DNA from: Sodiomyces alkalinus F11 | Taxonomy: Eukaryota > Ascomycota > Sordariomycetes > Glomerellales > Plectosphaerellaceae | Assembly (NCBI RefSeq): GCF_003711515.1 | Contig: NW_021167082.1 | Location: forward strand, 1,063,310 to 1,127,309 | Length of the DNA stretch: 64,000 nt | Reading direction: 5' to 3' | Shown here: one piece after another, positions 23,495-35,232 of the stretch | Layout: each line of letters begins with the position of its first letter | Numbering within the stretch: the stretch's first letter is position 1 | Notes under the pieces: generated by a model | What the model was told of the DNA's origin: nothing | The model's input: only the letters and a program-made list of their open reading frames with translations | Databases searched by the model: none | Translations under genes and position numbers: made by a program

Positions 23495-24274
23495 AAGTCA
23501 GCCATTTAACCAGCTGCGGACTGGCATTGGTAAATCGGAAAAAAAGGGGGGAAGGGATATTTGCGATCTGTACGAGTAACTGGGGCGGGAGTTCTTTTCA
23601 AGTCGGCTTCCTCTGAAACTAGCTCACAGCCTTCATCCATCTCAAGAGAGCTCATCTGAGGTTGGGTAGCTGAAAAAGCGGCGGTAAGGCGCATCACATT
23701 CACCGCATTACTCTTAAGGAGATGGCTTGCGGGAGAAGCATGGGAGTAGAAGACAGACTACAAGATAGTAATAAAATATCAAGGACTCAAGTCACCAGTC
23801 TTTCGGATTATGAGTGTAGGAATTACGTGATATAAGGAGGAAAGCATGGAACGCGTCTCTTGATACTGGAGACTAAGTGATAAAGGTCTTATTTTGCAAG
23901 CAGACTCCTACGGAGTACCGTGCGTCTCACTTTGATCGTAGGTATTTCGTAACATGTGGCGGTGGAATGAGGGGCGAACGCCTGGATTTTCTTCAGCCTT
24001 GGACCCCACTTATGCTTTGTAGTTGGATAAAGAATTGGCGACCTGTTATTGGACGGGAAACTCCTAGCACATCTGCAAGTAGCTGCGAGGCTGACGAACT
24101 TTTTCTCAAAAATTGGCTATCGTTAAAAAAAAAGAAAAAGAGCGGAAAGATACGAAGCTTCACGGGCGACATTTACACACCAAGTATCACACCGAACAAC
24201 TACATACCTGCCAACCCTCTCTTCGTCTCTCTTCGTCTTGCGTTCGGGTTTCGGTGAACCATTCATCTCTCACG
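23495..24274. other. Intergenic, CBP80 3' end to YTM1 promoter
   Basis: No gene seen. A TACGGAGTA word occurs at 23909. A CT-rich stretch with CTCTTCGTCTC repeats directly precedes the YTM1 start codon. Confidence 0.5.
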
Positions 24275-25794
24275 ATGGAGTCTTCAGTGGCTCAGGTGAA
24301 GGTCAACTTCACCACGACCCACGAAGACCTACAGCTGCCAGAAACCAAAAGACAGCTCCTAGTGCCGGCCGGTATGCTTCCACTCAGTTCATCCTCTTAG
24401 TCACGAAATTATTTCTCCCAGCGAGCTCTATCTAACTGAGGGGTTACCTAGACATCAAACGCTATGGACTCTCCCGCATTCTCAACTCCGAGTCCATGCT
24501 CAATACCGCCTCGCCCATTCCCCTCGATTTTCTCGTCAATGGCACATTCTTGAGGACGACACTCGAAGAGTATCTGAAGACCGAAGGCTTATCTTCCGAA
24601 ACAACGATCACTCTCCAATACGTCCGCTCCCTCCTTCCCCCCACTTACGAAACCTCCTTCGAGCACGACGACTGGGTGGCATCCGTCGATGTCCTGTCGG
24701 CCACATCACCTGCGGGGCGTTGGTCAGGGAATGAGTTCGTACAAGACCGGGACAGGATTCTTTCTGCAAGCCACGACGGGCTCGTGAGGATATGGGATCG
24801 GTCGGGTGCTGCCTTGGCGACGTCGGCGCCAGCTCGCGGTGGAGGCCACTCCAAACTCCTAACGGCGGCGAGGTTCCTGGGCGCTACCCAGGTCGCCTCC
24901 GCAGGCATGGACCAGAAAGTGGTGGTGTGGAAGTACACCGAGACACCGGACGGGCTCTCCGGCGAACTGAAGCCCACTCTCGAGCTCTACGGCCACAAGA
25001 AGATGATCAACAGCCTCAACGTCCACGGCCCTTCCAAGCGCATGCTCACCGCGTCCTCCGACGGCCGCGTCGGCGTCTGGCTCGCATCCAAGAAGGCTGC
25101 CGACGCCGACCCGGATGACATCCCATCCACACACACCGCCAAGCGCGTCCGTGTAGCCTCGTCCGTGACCGTGCCGCAGAAGGCCGCCCAGGTCATGATC
25201 CCCGCCCACGAAGACCACGTCGCCACCGACGCCGTCTTCCACCCTTCGGACCCCACCGTCGCCTACTCCGCCTCCACCGACCACACCGTCCGCACCCTCG
25301 ACCTGACCACCGGACGCGTCGTCTCCACCCTCTCCACCCTGCACCCGCTCCTCGCCCTCGCCCCCCTGCCCCGGAGCGCCCACGCGCTCGTCGCTGCCGC
25401 CTCTGCCGCCCGGCACGTGACCCTCCTCGACCCCCGCGCCCAGGCGACCCAGACCTCCGTCCTCGTCCTCCGCGGCCACACCAACATGGTCTCGTGCGTC
25501 GCCGCCGGGCCGGACAACGACTACAGCCTCGTTTCCGGCTCGCACGACGGCACCTGCAAGGTGTGGGATCTTCGGAGCGTGCGTCCCGCCCACAGGGACG
25601 AGGGACCCGGCGGGAGCGTGTGCGAGCCCGTCTACACCGTGGCGCGGGAGTCGCTGGGCGGGAAGAAGGTCCCTGCTGGTGGGGAGGGCGTCAAGGTCCT
25701 CGGTGTCGCGTGGGATCAGACTTGTGGGATTGTCAGTGGTGGAGAGGATAAGAAGGTGCAGATCAACAGGGGTAGGGATCTATTTGCTTCGTAG
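24275..25794 (+). CDS. YTM1: Ribosome biogenesis WD-repeat protein Ytm1
   Basis: Two exons, 24275-24371 and 24452-25794, 479 residues. The N-terminal ~95 residues form the ubiquitin-like NLE domain (VKVNFTTTHEDLQLPE at the start, PLDFLVNGTFLR later), which in yeast is the handle that the AAA ATPase Rea1/Midasin pulls. WD40 repeats follow, for example RILSASHDGLVRIWD, RMLTASSDGRVGVW, YSASTDHTVRTLD and LVSGSHDGTCKVWD, ending at SGGEDKKVQINRG. Ytm1 works in the Nop7-Erb1-Ytm1 complex in 60S pre-ribosome maturation in the nucleolus. The single intron falls in LLVPA/DIKRYG, and the splice gives the conserved Asp. The gene is complete and strongly biased to C at third positions. Confidence 0.96.
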
Positions 25795-26550
25795 GCGGCA
25801 GGAAAGGAAGAAAAGTTTAAAAACGAAAAAGAGGTTCTGAGCTTGGATAAAATATCATGATACCCAGCACATTCTATTCGTCTTCATGGGTGTAACTTTA
25901 TATCTTTGTTCTTGTCGTTGTTACTCTGTTCACAGCATTGGGTACCGTAGATGCTAAGACGTATTACAACTTCAAGTATACGTGGGATATCTCCGACGGG
26001 GCTTAGGGATGTTTGATTTTACCTAGGCTTACGATAATACGGATCCAGAGACATAAAAAAACAGAACAACGGAAAAAAAAGGGACCGACTGGCAAAATAG
26101 CAGCACATGGTTACGAGATTCGAACCAACAAACAATTCCCAATGTTATATGTGAGTAAATGCCACTAAATATCTAGGCTTTAACCATTACACCAGTTTGC
26201 CCTTTAGATTGAATGGTAAAGAACTTGAATTCTATATAAAGTGTAGGTGCGAATTCTAGATAGCTAAAGGTGGACGTGTATCGAAATACGAGGAATGAGG
26301 CTTCATGATGGACGCCGTGGCTTCTCGGTGAATATTCGGTCGGTAGCTCGGTGAGTCGGTAAGACAATATACGGGTGGGGTCGATTAGTAAGGGGATACC
26401 ATCACTTCATTGGAAACGCCTGCGAGTTGCTCTTCCCTTCAAGATACAAGGATTTGTAAAAGGTGGCTCAAAACTTCCCTTATTTACCTACCTATAAAAA
26501 AAAAGACTAACCCGAGATTCGTCACGGTACATACACGCTCATATCCCCCA
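25795..26550. other. Intergenic with a tRNA-like sequence
   Basis: Convergent 3' ends of YTM1 and SEC8. AT-rich in places. No gene seen apart from the tRNA-like segment listed separately. Confidence 0.5.
26112..26202 (-). other. tRNA-like sequence, probably a tRNA relic or tRNA-derived repeat
   Basis: On the minus strand an A-box-like TGGTGTAATGGTTA is followed 57 nt later by a perfect-looking B box GGTTCGAATC. The acceptor (GGCAAAC at the 5' side) finds no partner after the B box, and the T-stem pairs badly, with one mismatch and mostly G-U pairs. It therefore does not fold as a working tRNA. The internal promoter boxes could still recruit TFIIIC. Confidence 0.3.
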
Positions 26551-29500
26551 TCAAGTCTGCCAAGTATACTCGCTCAACGCCAACATCTTCTCGCCCATCT
26601 GGCGCTTAGCCGCAGCAGCGATACCCCTCTCGGGATTCGCCAGCTGTTCGCTAAAGCACAGCTCCATGAGCGCCTCGAGCTCCTCGTACGAGAACCGCAT
26701 GCTCTTGGCCTCCTCGTCCCCCTCGACGTCGTCGCCCGCCTCCTTGTCCGCCCTGGCCTTCTCGACCACGCCGCCCGGCCCCTTCTCGAACAGCGCGTAA
26801 TACTCGGCCGAGTGGCGCAGGTCGACGCCTTCCTCGACGTTCTTGAGGTTCTGCTGCAGGACCAGGATGTTGAGCTGCATGCGCCCGCAGCCGTTGTGGT
26901 TCATGGGCTTGGCGAGGAGCGCCTTGCGGACGAGGTAGGTGTCAATGAGGCGGCCTAGACCGGTGCGGATGAAGGCCGACTCCCGCGGGCGGAGGAAGTG
27001 CCCGACCGTCTCATCGAAGGTGATGAGGTCGCCGTTCAGCGTCAGGATGCCCGGGTCGGGCTCGGTGACTTCCTGGTCGAGGACGTATGGCGCCGATGTC
27101 TCGGGCGTAAGTGTGCGGTGTAGGGCGTAGATGATTTGGCAGCGAATCTCCAGGTGAAGGGTGAGGAGAGCTTTCGTAGCGAGTTCCTCGTAGGACGAGA
27201 CAATGCCATCGAAGGCTCTGTCGATTTTTGTGTTGTTAGCAAGCCCCCCCACCCAAGAGACGAGGAAATGAAATAAGATACAGATGTTAGGGGGAAACAT
27301 CAGAGGAGGGTAGTGAAAACGTACTGTGCTGTCTCCGGAGTCATGGGGAGGTGTACAGGGCCCTCGTCGCTCGAAGTCTTGGTCGAATCATTCATCAAGG
27401 TCCATCGCTTGCTAGATTGTCGAGGTAGAGTCGGCCTAGCGTTCTCGACATCATTTTGTGTGATGTATCGGAGTGCAGCAGTCTTGACGGAGAGCCACTT
27501 CATGCTGGTGTACAACATGCAGAGCGATGGCATGACGTCCTTGTCTTGAACCACGTCGCTGAGCTCGAGGGACTTCTCGTCGGCACGGGAGATGAGGAGG
27601 TCAATCTCCTTTTCCAGTTGAACGGCGTCAGGTTCCTCAGACGACCAGAGTGCCACGGCTGTTTCGGTAATGGCGCTCGGCTCGAGAGCCAACGTCGCCG
27701 ACAGTCTTAGAGTCTGGGAGTCGGTCGCTTCGTCCTGGCCTTTGGTCACGAGAGATTTGTACCAACCGAAGCATTTGTCGTAGTACCTCATCATCTGCGT
27801 GATGATGAGAGAACTCAGGGCCTGGTCGGGAGGGATGGTGGCGAGCATCTTGCAGAAGGCCGTGACGACCGTGAAGAAGGCCGTTGTGCCTTTGAAGACA
27901 GGCTTCTTCGCCACCCGAGCCCACTCTTGATCTTGCAGGAAGGAATCGGCTTCGCCGAAAATGGTATCGCTGAGTTTGTCGAGGGTCTCATCGAGCTGAG
28001 GGTGGAAGACGTTGACGAGAAAGTTATCCAGGAACGTCGTCAGCGTGCTGGTGGCCAGGTCAGAACCTGGCGGGACGATCGTCCGAAGTCGCTGGAGGAA
28101 GACCAGCGTCGGCGGGAGCAGAAGGCTCATGTTGAAGACGCTCGGTTCGACGAGCGACTTGTGGCTCTCGGAGCCCTGTTTCGTCTCGTAACTGGCAGCA
28201 GCGCCCTTTCTTGAGCCGACAGGGTCTAATATCGGCCGGCTGCCTGCTCTCTTGTCAGAAGCCGCCCCCTTCCGATCGTCCGTTAAGCCGGGCACGGCCG
28301 CGCGTAGTATGCTCTCGAGGGCATCGTATTCCGCGACGATGTCTGGGGCTTTGGGGTCCGTTTCCGCAAACTTGAATAAATGTTCGCGGGCGGCATCCTT
28401 CTTGCCCACTAGGCTCGCGCCTGTCTTGGGCGAGGAACTGAAATGATAGAGGTCGGCATCCGTCGTGACGTAGTTATGCAACAGAGACCGGATCTCGTTC
28501 TGATACAGGTTCCAGAGCTCCTTAAAGCTACCAAGTAACGCACTGTTGTTCCCCGCCCCCTCGCGGCGAATAAGAGCTTTGATCGTCTCGTGGAAAACGC
28601 GATGGGCTTCGGCGATGGCCTCAAATTTGCCATAGAGCGTCCAAAGAAGGTCGTATATAACGTCTGCCCTCATTTGCGTTTCCCGGCTACCATAGATATA
28701 CAGGCCCTCCGAGTTTGTCGAACCACCCCTGAGCGAGCTGGGGTGTCGTTGGTCGACCTCATTTATGGTGTAGTTGACAGTCCCAAAGAGCTCCACCGGC
28801 ATCCTCTGCTTGAGTATGTCGACGGCGGCTTCGAGGCGTCCGAGCTTGTTCAACGCCTCTACGAGGAGACCAATGTAGGAAAACGTATCAGCTTCCGGGT
28901 TCTTAGCAGGGTCCTCCGTCGCGGCGCGTTCAAAGTCGATATTCTCGACGCATTCATGAAAGGGTACGATATTGGACGTCGAGTCGGCATACGACCCCGT
29001 GGAGGCGCCCTGGTCCTTCGCCAAGCCCTGCCACCTCTCCTGGCAGTACGGCGATTTCAAATACAAGTGCTCGTGGAGTTCCTCCACAAGGATGTCCATC
29101 AACGCGGTGTCTTGGTTGGCTAGGTAGCTCCTCAGGTCGCTCAGCGCACCGATTTCGTCGAGCTCCGGCTTGCGCAACTTGCGCAGGGCGTTCTGGAGGA
29201 CATCGACGGCAGAGACGAATCTCTTCTCGGAAATGTGGGCTTCCAGCTGGTCCGGGACCACACGCAGCTCTTGTAGCTCGTTTAGCGTGTTCAGGAGCCC
29301 TTCGTAGGCCTGGGAGGTGGCCGACAGCTTCTTGAGATCCGGGTCGGTGGTGCAGAGGCTGGTTTTGGCGGCGGCGAGGGACTCCTTGAGGGCGCGGACC
29401 CTCTTCTGGGAGGCCTGTATGCTGCCCTGGATTTTGTGGAAGGTGCCGATGGAGCTGTTGAAGCCCTGGTGGTGTTCGTGGACGATCCCCTTGAGGGATT

Positions 29501-29927
29501 CCTGGAGGTATTCATAGGTCTCCTGGAACTTGTCGTATTCGTGGGCGCGGCCGACGGAGCTGCTGTCGAGCAGCTGGAGGGCGAGTTGGACGGGGATGCA
29601 GTCGGTCTCGCACATGGAGGGCCATTCCTGCTTGATGTGCTCTAGGACCTGGGCAATCTGCCGCTCGGCGTTTGTGGTCTCGACCGGCGGGGCGCGCTCT
29701 CTTTGGGCGGGAATGGGAGGCTCGTCGCGAAGCAGACCTGGGGCTGGGGATGATCGCGAACCTATGGAGGGGACTGGCGGGCCGTACCTCGCATCGCCAC
29801 CATAGTCGTCGCCGTATGGGTCGTAGTCATCTTGTGATTGCTTTGGAGGGGCTACAAAGTTGCCGTAGCCGTTGCCGTAGCCGTTGCCATTGCGGTACGA
29901 ATTACCGTACCTGTTGGACGTGGACAT
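26551..29927 (-). CDS. SEC8: Exocyst complex component Sec8
   Basis: Two exons on the minus strand, 29927-27325 and 27217-26551, 1089 residues. The intron (27218-27324, 107 nt) has GTACGT and GACAG ends and gives the join PETAQAFDGIVSSYEEL. The N-terminus is Asn/Gly/Tyr-rich (MSTSNRYGNSYRNGNGYG), then Pro-rich. Next comes the Sec8 N-terminal helical domain with coiled-coil character (about residues 85-260), and the long helical-bundle body follows. Sec8 is a core subunit of the exocyst, which tethers secretory vesicles at hyphal tips and septa. Length is normal for filamentous fungi. An in-frame ATG at 30080 would add 51 residues, but the inner one is preferred because the added stretch looks like untranslated leader. 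Divergent from RAI1. Confidence 0.94.
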
Positions 29928-30660
29928 GGCGATCGACGGCGCATCTGGGGGAGTGGCTAGGATAGACCAAGAACAGTCGGTAGCTGTCGCATTATCATTA
30001 TCGAAGGGAGGGGGGAGGATGGCTGGTCGGATGCTTCGTCCTCGGAAGTCGGCGGCTAGTTTGCTGGATTTATGGATCAAGATGGTCTCTCGAGAAGCTG
30101 GGTCCCGTGTATTCGCTTTGATGTGTAGGTAGGTGAAGGTAGAAAAGAAGAAGCTCTAGATTTCGTGTCGCCCACTTCCAAGTTCACCTTCGGATTGCTT
30201 CAGGTACGACGGAAGGGGAGTTCTTGGGTAACTGTGGCTGGGTGCATATGTGGCGTCTGGGGTGCTGATTCCAGTACCATTACATGCCCGTTCATCCCAG
30301 CGCGCTGGCGGATCCGTACATGTACAGTACACGCTGCCTACATCTATTTCTACGGCGCTTCTTAGACAATCTTACAGCGGTCTATCAGTTGCCGAGCCGC
30401 TATTAGCCGCTAAATATTTACACAGGGTTGGCACGCACACCCTCAGTTACAGTTACATGACGTTTCTCTCGGTAGCGGTACACTGTACTACCTTCCACGT
30501 TAAGCTCCAGTGTGCAACTTCCAGATTGGAACGCTGGGTTGGGATAATTCGTCCCACCATGGCCGTCAATCAACCGTCACATCTTCTTCGTGCAAACTTG
30601 AAAATTAGGGAAGATATTGATACGTAGCTGGTTCAAAGCGACTCATCGTAGCCTCCAGCC
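29928..30660. promoter_or_regulatory. Divergent promoter between SEC8 and RAI1
   Basis: A 733-bp head-to-head spacer must carry both promoters. It contains a TAGCCGCTAA word at 30404-30413 and CACTGTACTACC-like words; no TATA box is obvious at a standard distance from either start. Confidence 0.6.
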
Positions 30661-32446
30661 ATGGCAGATCAATTCCCCATCCATCCCATCGGCCGCTTCT
30701 ACGGGGCCAGTCAACCTGTCAAAAGACCCAAGGTAACTTACAATCTCATCTCCCCAGTCCCATCGTCGCTATGGTATTAGAAGTCAGCGAACTGAAAGGC
30801 ATCCTAGGAGTTTGCCTGCTTCTCATACGATGACAACCACGAGTTCCACTTGGGCGACTCATCAATGAGATGGTATTACAATCCTCCTATCGGGGCAGAC
30901 CTCTCCCAAGGCTATGATCAGTTCATCAAGCATGACGACTCCAAAGATGAACACCTCGTCAGCCTGCTCAAGACCATCAAGGCCCATGAGGAGGAAACCG
31001 GCAAGAAGATTGACGCCCATATCATTACATGGCGAGGCATGATGACCAAAGTGAGCATGGCTTCATATGCGGATGACTATCCGTAGTGAGAGCCAGCTGG
31101 AACTGACCGCACCCTTATCCACAGATCATGAGTTGTCCGTTTGATGACCGGGATGGGTGAGTTTATTCAGATTGATATGCGAAGTCCACCTACGGAACGA
31201 GGCGAAGAGAAGAAAACGAGGCTAATAGATGCCTCTTCCTCCCAGATTTGAGATGAATGCCACCCTCTATCAAGTGCGCTGATCCAACATTCGCCCCCCC
31301 TTAATTGCTATTCACGACACGAGCTGACGATGCTTCCCAAGGATGCCATGTACGGGGAGACAGTTTTCTTCAGTCTTGCATGCATTCTGTGTATAATTGA
31401 ACTAGCTGACCCATTTTGGACGTTGCCTTAGATACATAGAAGAAAACCACGAGTGCAAGGAGATGACGAGAAGACAGCAGAATGCTCAGCAGAGGAGAGG
31501 GCCCTTCCCCGCTGAAGTCATGCAGTTCTGGGGTCAGTTGGCACACAGTCTTGGTGTGGAATAAACCGAGCTTCGCTAAATCCGAAAGCCAGGTTACAAG
31601 TTCGAGACGCTCGCGACCCTGCCAGCACCGTGGGGTGAAACTCCACGCGAGGACATAGAGAACCGAGTCAACGAGGTGGTCAACAACAACGCCCAGTACT
31701 GCTCCGTTGTCCGGACAGGCATAGGCAACAGCGTTATCTGCATCGGGGGCGAAGTCGACGCCAGTGAGCACCATTGTCCTTTACCTCTCCGTTTCCTCCA
31801 CGACTCCTCTGCAACTGACCGACTGACCTTTTTTCCCCCGTCTGCCCTTGCATTTCAGTATGGGACTCAAAGCCGCCACAACCGGGCGCCCCCATCAACT
31901 GGGTCGAGCTCAAGACGAGCGCCGAGATCCGTCACGAGCGCGACTCGGACAACTTCAACCGCAAGCTGCTCAAGTTCTGGATCCAGTCCTTCCTCCTTGG
32001 CGTGCCGCGTATCATTGTCGGCTTTCGCAGCCAGCAAGGCATCCTCACCCGTGTGCAGGAGTACGAGACGGCTACTATCCCTGACCTGGTGGCTCGGACT
32101 CCGAAACCCGCCTGGAACGGGGATATGTGCGTCAATTTTGCTGCCGAGTTTCTAACATGTACGTGAAACTTCCTGTTTCTTCAGTCCTCTCGTTCCTTGA
32201 AGATGAATTCCTCTTTGCGACTGCGACTGCCATGATATACACTGATACTAACCTGTTCACTTTGCTGAAGGGCTACGGCAAACCATCAATGACGATGGAG
32301 TCTGGAGGATACGCAGGCGACCGGCATCCCCAGTGATCGAGGTATTTAGGATGGAGGAGGCCGGACATGGCGATATCTTGACGGATGAGTTCATCAATTG
32401 GCGGATTAAGCTTTCTCTGGGACCTCCTCCCCCTCTGGACCCGTAA
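30661..32446 (+). CDS. RAI1: Decapping nuclease / pyrophosphohydrolase Rai1 (DXO family)
   Basis: Nine exons: 30661-30732, 30808-31050, 31125-31156, 31246-31273, 31342-31349, 31432-31532, 31593-31763, 31859-32158 and 32271-32446, giving 376 residues. Rai1 binds the nuclear 5'-3' exonuclease Rat1 and removes incomplete or unmethylated caps. Catalytic residues of the DXO fold are visible: Glu and Asp in GGEVDAIWD, and Glu and Lys in NWVELKTSAE. Other family segments are FWIQSFLLGVPRIIVGFR and MCVNFAAEFLTWLRQ. Exon 5 is only 8 nt; without it the frame fails, and with it the join is LYQDAIYIEENHE, as expected for the family. Length is typical (about 380). Introns are 61-112 nt, dense for this window. 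Confidence 0.94.
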
Positions 32447-33084
32447 TGATACCCTCGTTGTATTGAATAGAACAGCGTGGGTAGAGATATACGAACATCT
32501 CCCAGATATCTCCCACCAAGATCACTATTGTAAGGATAGGTCTAACCGTGCCTGTATTATCACCCAGTCTGGAACTGAGGCAACAGGGAAAAGGCGAAGG
32601 GACTGAACACTTCGTGGGATTCTATCTATGAAACTACCTAAGATAATGGATGCTATTATGCCAGAGTGCTATGAACAATGCGAGCTACCTTCATTATGGT
32701 CGAGGTAGCAAGTGAAGACTATGAAAACCACCCAGATGCCCTGAACGCTAAACGCCAACTCCAAATCAACACGGCACATGCAAGGGGACGGAAACGGAAA
32801 AAAAGAAAAGAATTTCACCAGAGCCTCCACCCCCAGAACCAAAATAGAAAGTCGCCTGCCCCTTAACTCATTAGCTCCAGAGCGCCTCCACGTCCCTGAG
32901 GCTCCCCGGAAACGCAATCCCCCAAAACAAGAAAAGGTAGGCGACCTCGGACATTCCATGACGAAGAGTACGAATCCCCAAGCGATCCTTTACGCTCTCC
33001 CAAACATGCTTTTTTGTTTTGCAAAAGACGAGATGTGGTCTTACACAACAACATAGCAGAAACGCCTCCAGCCGACGGCGCTGC
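32447..33084. other. Intergenic between convergent RAI1 and the GCK-III kinase
   Basis: About 640 bp, purine-rich in part. It should hold both 3' untranslated regions; no gene seen. Confidence 0.5.
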
Positions 33085-35232
33085 TCATACAGCAGGCCAT
33101 CGTAGCCGAAGACCATCCACCCAGCGATGGTACAATACGTCCGACAACTGCTTGCAGTGCTCCATCCCGGGACCTCCCTCGCGTCCCGGGAACTTGGCCT
33201 CGAGCGCCATCTTCTCCGGATCTTTCCCCGCCGCCGTCGCCGAATCGGGCGTCCCGAGGTCGGCGTTGCGCTTCTTGTGGTTCCTCAGGTGGGGGTTGTT
33301 GGGCGCCAGGACGAGCTTGGTAGGGCTGCCCGAGGACGGCGTCACGGCACGGTTGATGATCACGGTGCCCTGCGGCGTTCCGTCCGAGGGCGGCAGCTTG
33401 ACGGACTGCTGGGGCATAAAGGCGTTGCTCAACTTCGCGTCCTGGGACACGGCCGTCATCAGGTTCCGGAGCAGGTGGTAGGCCCCTTCAGGATCGACGG
33501 CGTCCAGGCTGGAGAAAGCATCGGCAAGCTTGGCCAGAGCCTCTCGTTTTGGCATGGCGGAAGTCTGGGCGTGTAGTTCGGAGAGGGTCGGATCGAGGGC
33601 TTTGTTGAAGAGGCGTCGTCCCAGCAGGGCTTCCTTGCTGGTCGGCTCTGCCGGAGCCGCAATGCTGGGAGGGCGGTTCTCGTTGTTCGGGGCTTTGTCG
33701 CCGGTGTCGCCGTAGCCGATCTGTCCGGAGGTGGAGCTGTCGGACGGCACCCGGCGGAAGAGCCGCATGGTTGACCCGGAGTTGCCGTAGGACATGTCTG
33801 GTTGTAGCGGGCGTCGTGCCACTGTCGGGCGGGGCGATCCGTTTGCCTGGGCCTGCGTGATGGATGGCTGTCGGCGACTTGTTGTTCGGCGCATAGTCCG
33901 TGGCGCCGGAGAGGCTGATCCTAATGGCGCGTCCTTGAGTTCCAGCTTGCGCAGCGCCTCCTCGGTCGAAAAGATCGACGAAGGCTTGCGAGATCTGACC
34001 GTTGGTCTCTTGGGAACGACCGACTTGACCGTGTCGAACACCCATTCGTCGGCCTCGTCCTTCGGCGAGATGGTATGGAGAGTCTCTTGGTAGAATACGG
34101 GATGAGATTTGCGCTCCTGGTTGGCATGCCACATCTGTTTGCGCTGGATAAGTTCCTGAAGGGCTTCCACCTTGCCGGCGGACCGGATGAAGCGATGCTT
34201 CAGGAGGTCCTTGGCAGACGGCCGACGTTCTGTGTCCTTGACAAGGCACTGTGCAACAAAGTCCTTGAAGTCCCTGCTGAAGTTGCCCTCTAGCCGGGGA
34301 GGAGAATTCTTAGGGATGTGGAAGAGAACTTTCATGGGGTGGATATGGGCCAGAGGAGGCTCGCCGTTGGCTAGCTCCATGGCGGTGATGCCCAGGGACC
34401 ATATGTCCGCCTTGAACCCATAGCCATCTTGTTGGATAACCTCGGGTGCCATCCAGAAAGGGGTTCCCACAAATGTATTGCGTTGAGACTTGATGTTGGT
34501 CAACTGAGCGGCAACGCCGAAGTCAGCCAGCTTGACTTTCCCCGTCTCGGACAATAGGACGTTGGCGGCTTTGATGTCCCGGTGAATCTTCCCCTCCGAA
34601 TGCAAGTACTCGAGTCCTCGGAGAAGCTCTCGGCAGATGACGGCGATGTGGGTTTCGGGGAAGTTATCGGGTTTTAGCTGGGTGACTGTCAGCTCTTACA
34701 CTCAAATTGACTATGGCTCAGTTGTAAGCGCAACCTACCAGGTCTAGACAAGAACCTCCACCCAGGTATTCCATGACAATCCATAGCTTGTGTCCTCTGA
34801 GAAAACTGCCCTTGTATTGTGTGACGAAGGAGCTGGCGCAGGTGCTGAGGACAGCAATTTCTCCTTGAATCTCTTGGATATCGTCTTCGCTGGATTCGAG
34901 GTCGATCTAAGCACCGCCGCGTGAGCTTTAACCATGGATCTCGCGACGGAGGGCCATTTCGGGTCAAAGTAGTCTGCCACTTGAAATGACAGGGGAACTT
35001 CGCCTTCCTGGACGGAGCAGAGATGGTAACAACTTACATGTTTGATAGCGACAATCTCGCCAGTGGCCTTCTCAATTCCCTTGTACACAACCCCAAAACT
35101 CCCACCTGAAGATCAGAAAGACAGGTAAGTCAGTGGACCAAAAGATGGCGCCAGCATGCGAGCTCGAGCAGGAAACTTACGGCCCAGCTCCTCCAAGACC
35201 TGGTAATGTTCAGCGAGACCCTCGTCAGCCAT
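33085..35232 (-). CDS. GCK-III (Ste20-like) protein kinase
   Basis: Four exons on the minus strand, 35232-35181, 35105-35038, 34906-34739 and 34677-33085, 626 residues. The kinase domain (about 10-260) has the glycine loop [11 protein letters not shown], lysine in [22 protein letters not shown] and the Ste20-type activation segment [15 protein letters not shown] long Ser/Pro/Arg-rich tail follows, then a helical segment near 490-530. This layout fits germinal-centre kinases of group III, such as Sid1/SepL of the septation initiation network, KIN3 of Sordaria and animal MST3/4, which act in septation, hyphal fusion and STRIPAK signalling. I cannot decide by eye between the Sid1-like and Kin3/Mst-like branches. 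It is divergent from CYK3 with 1.66 kb between the starts. Confidence 0.92.

Noticed and set aside
30077..30080. Upstream in-frame ATG of SEC8
   Set aside because: It would add 51 residues of leader-like composition; the ATG at 29927 begins the Asn/Gly-rich start expected for fungal Sec8.
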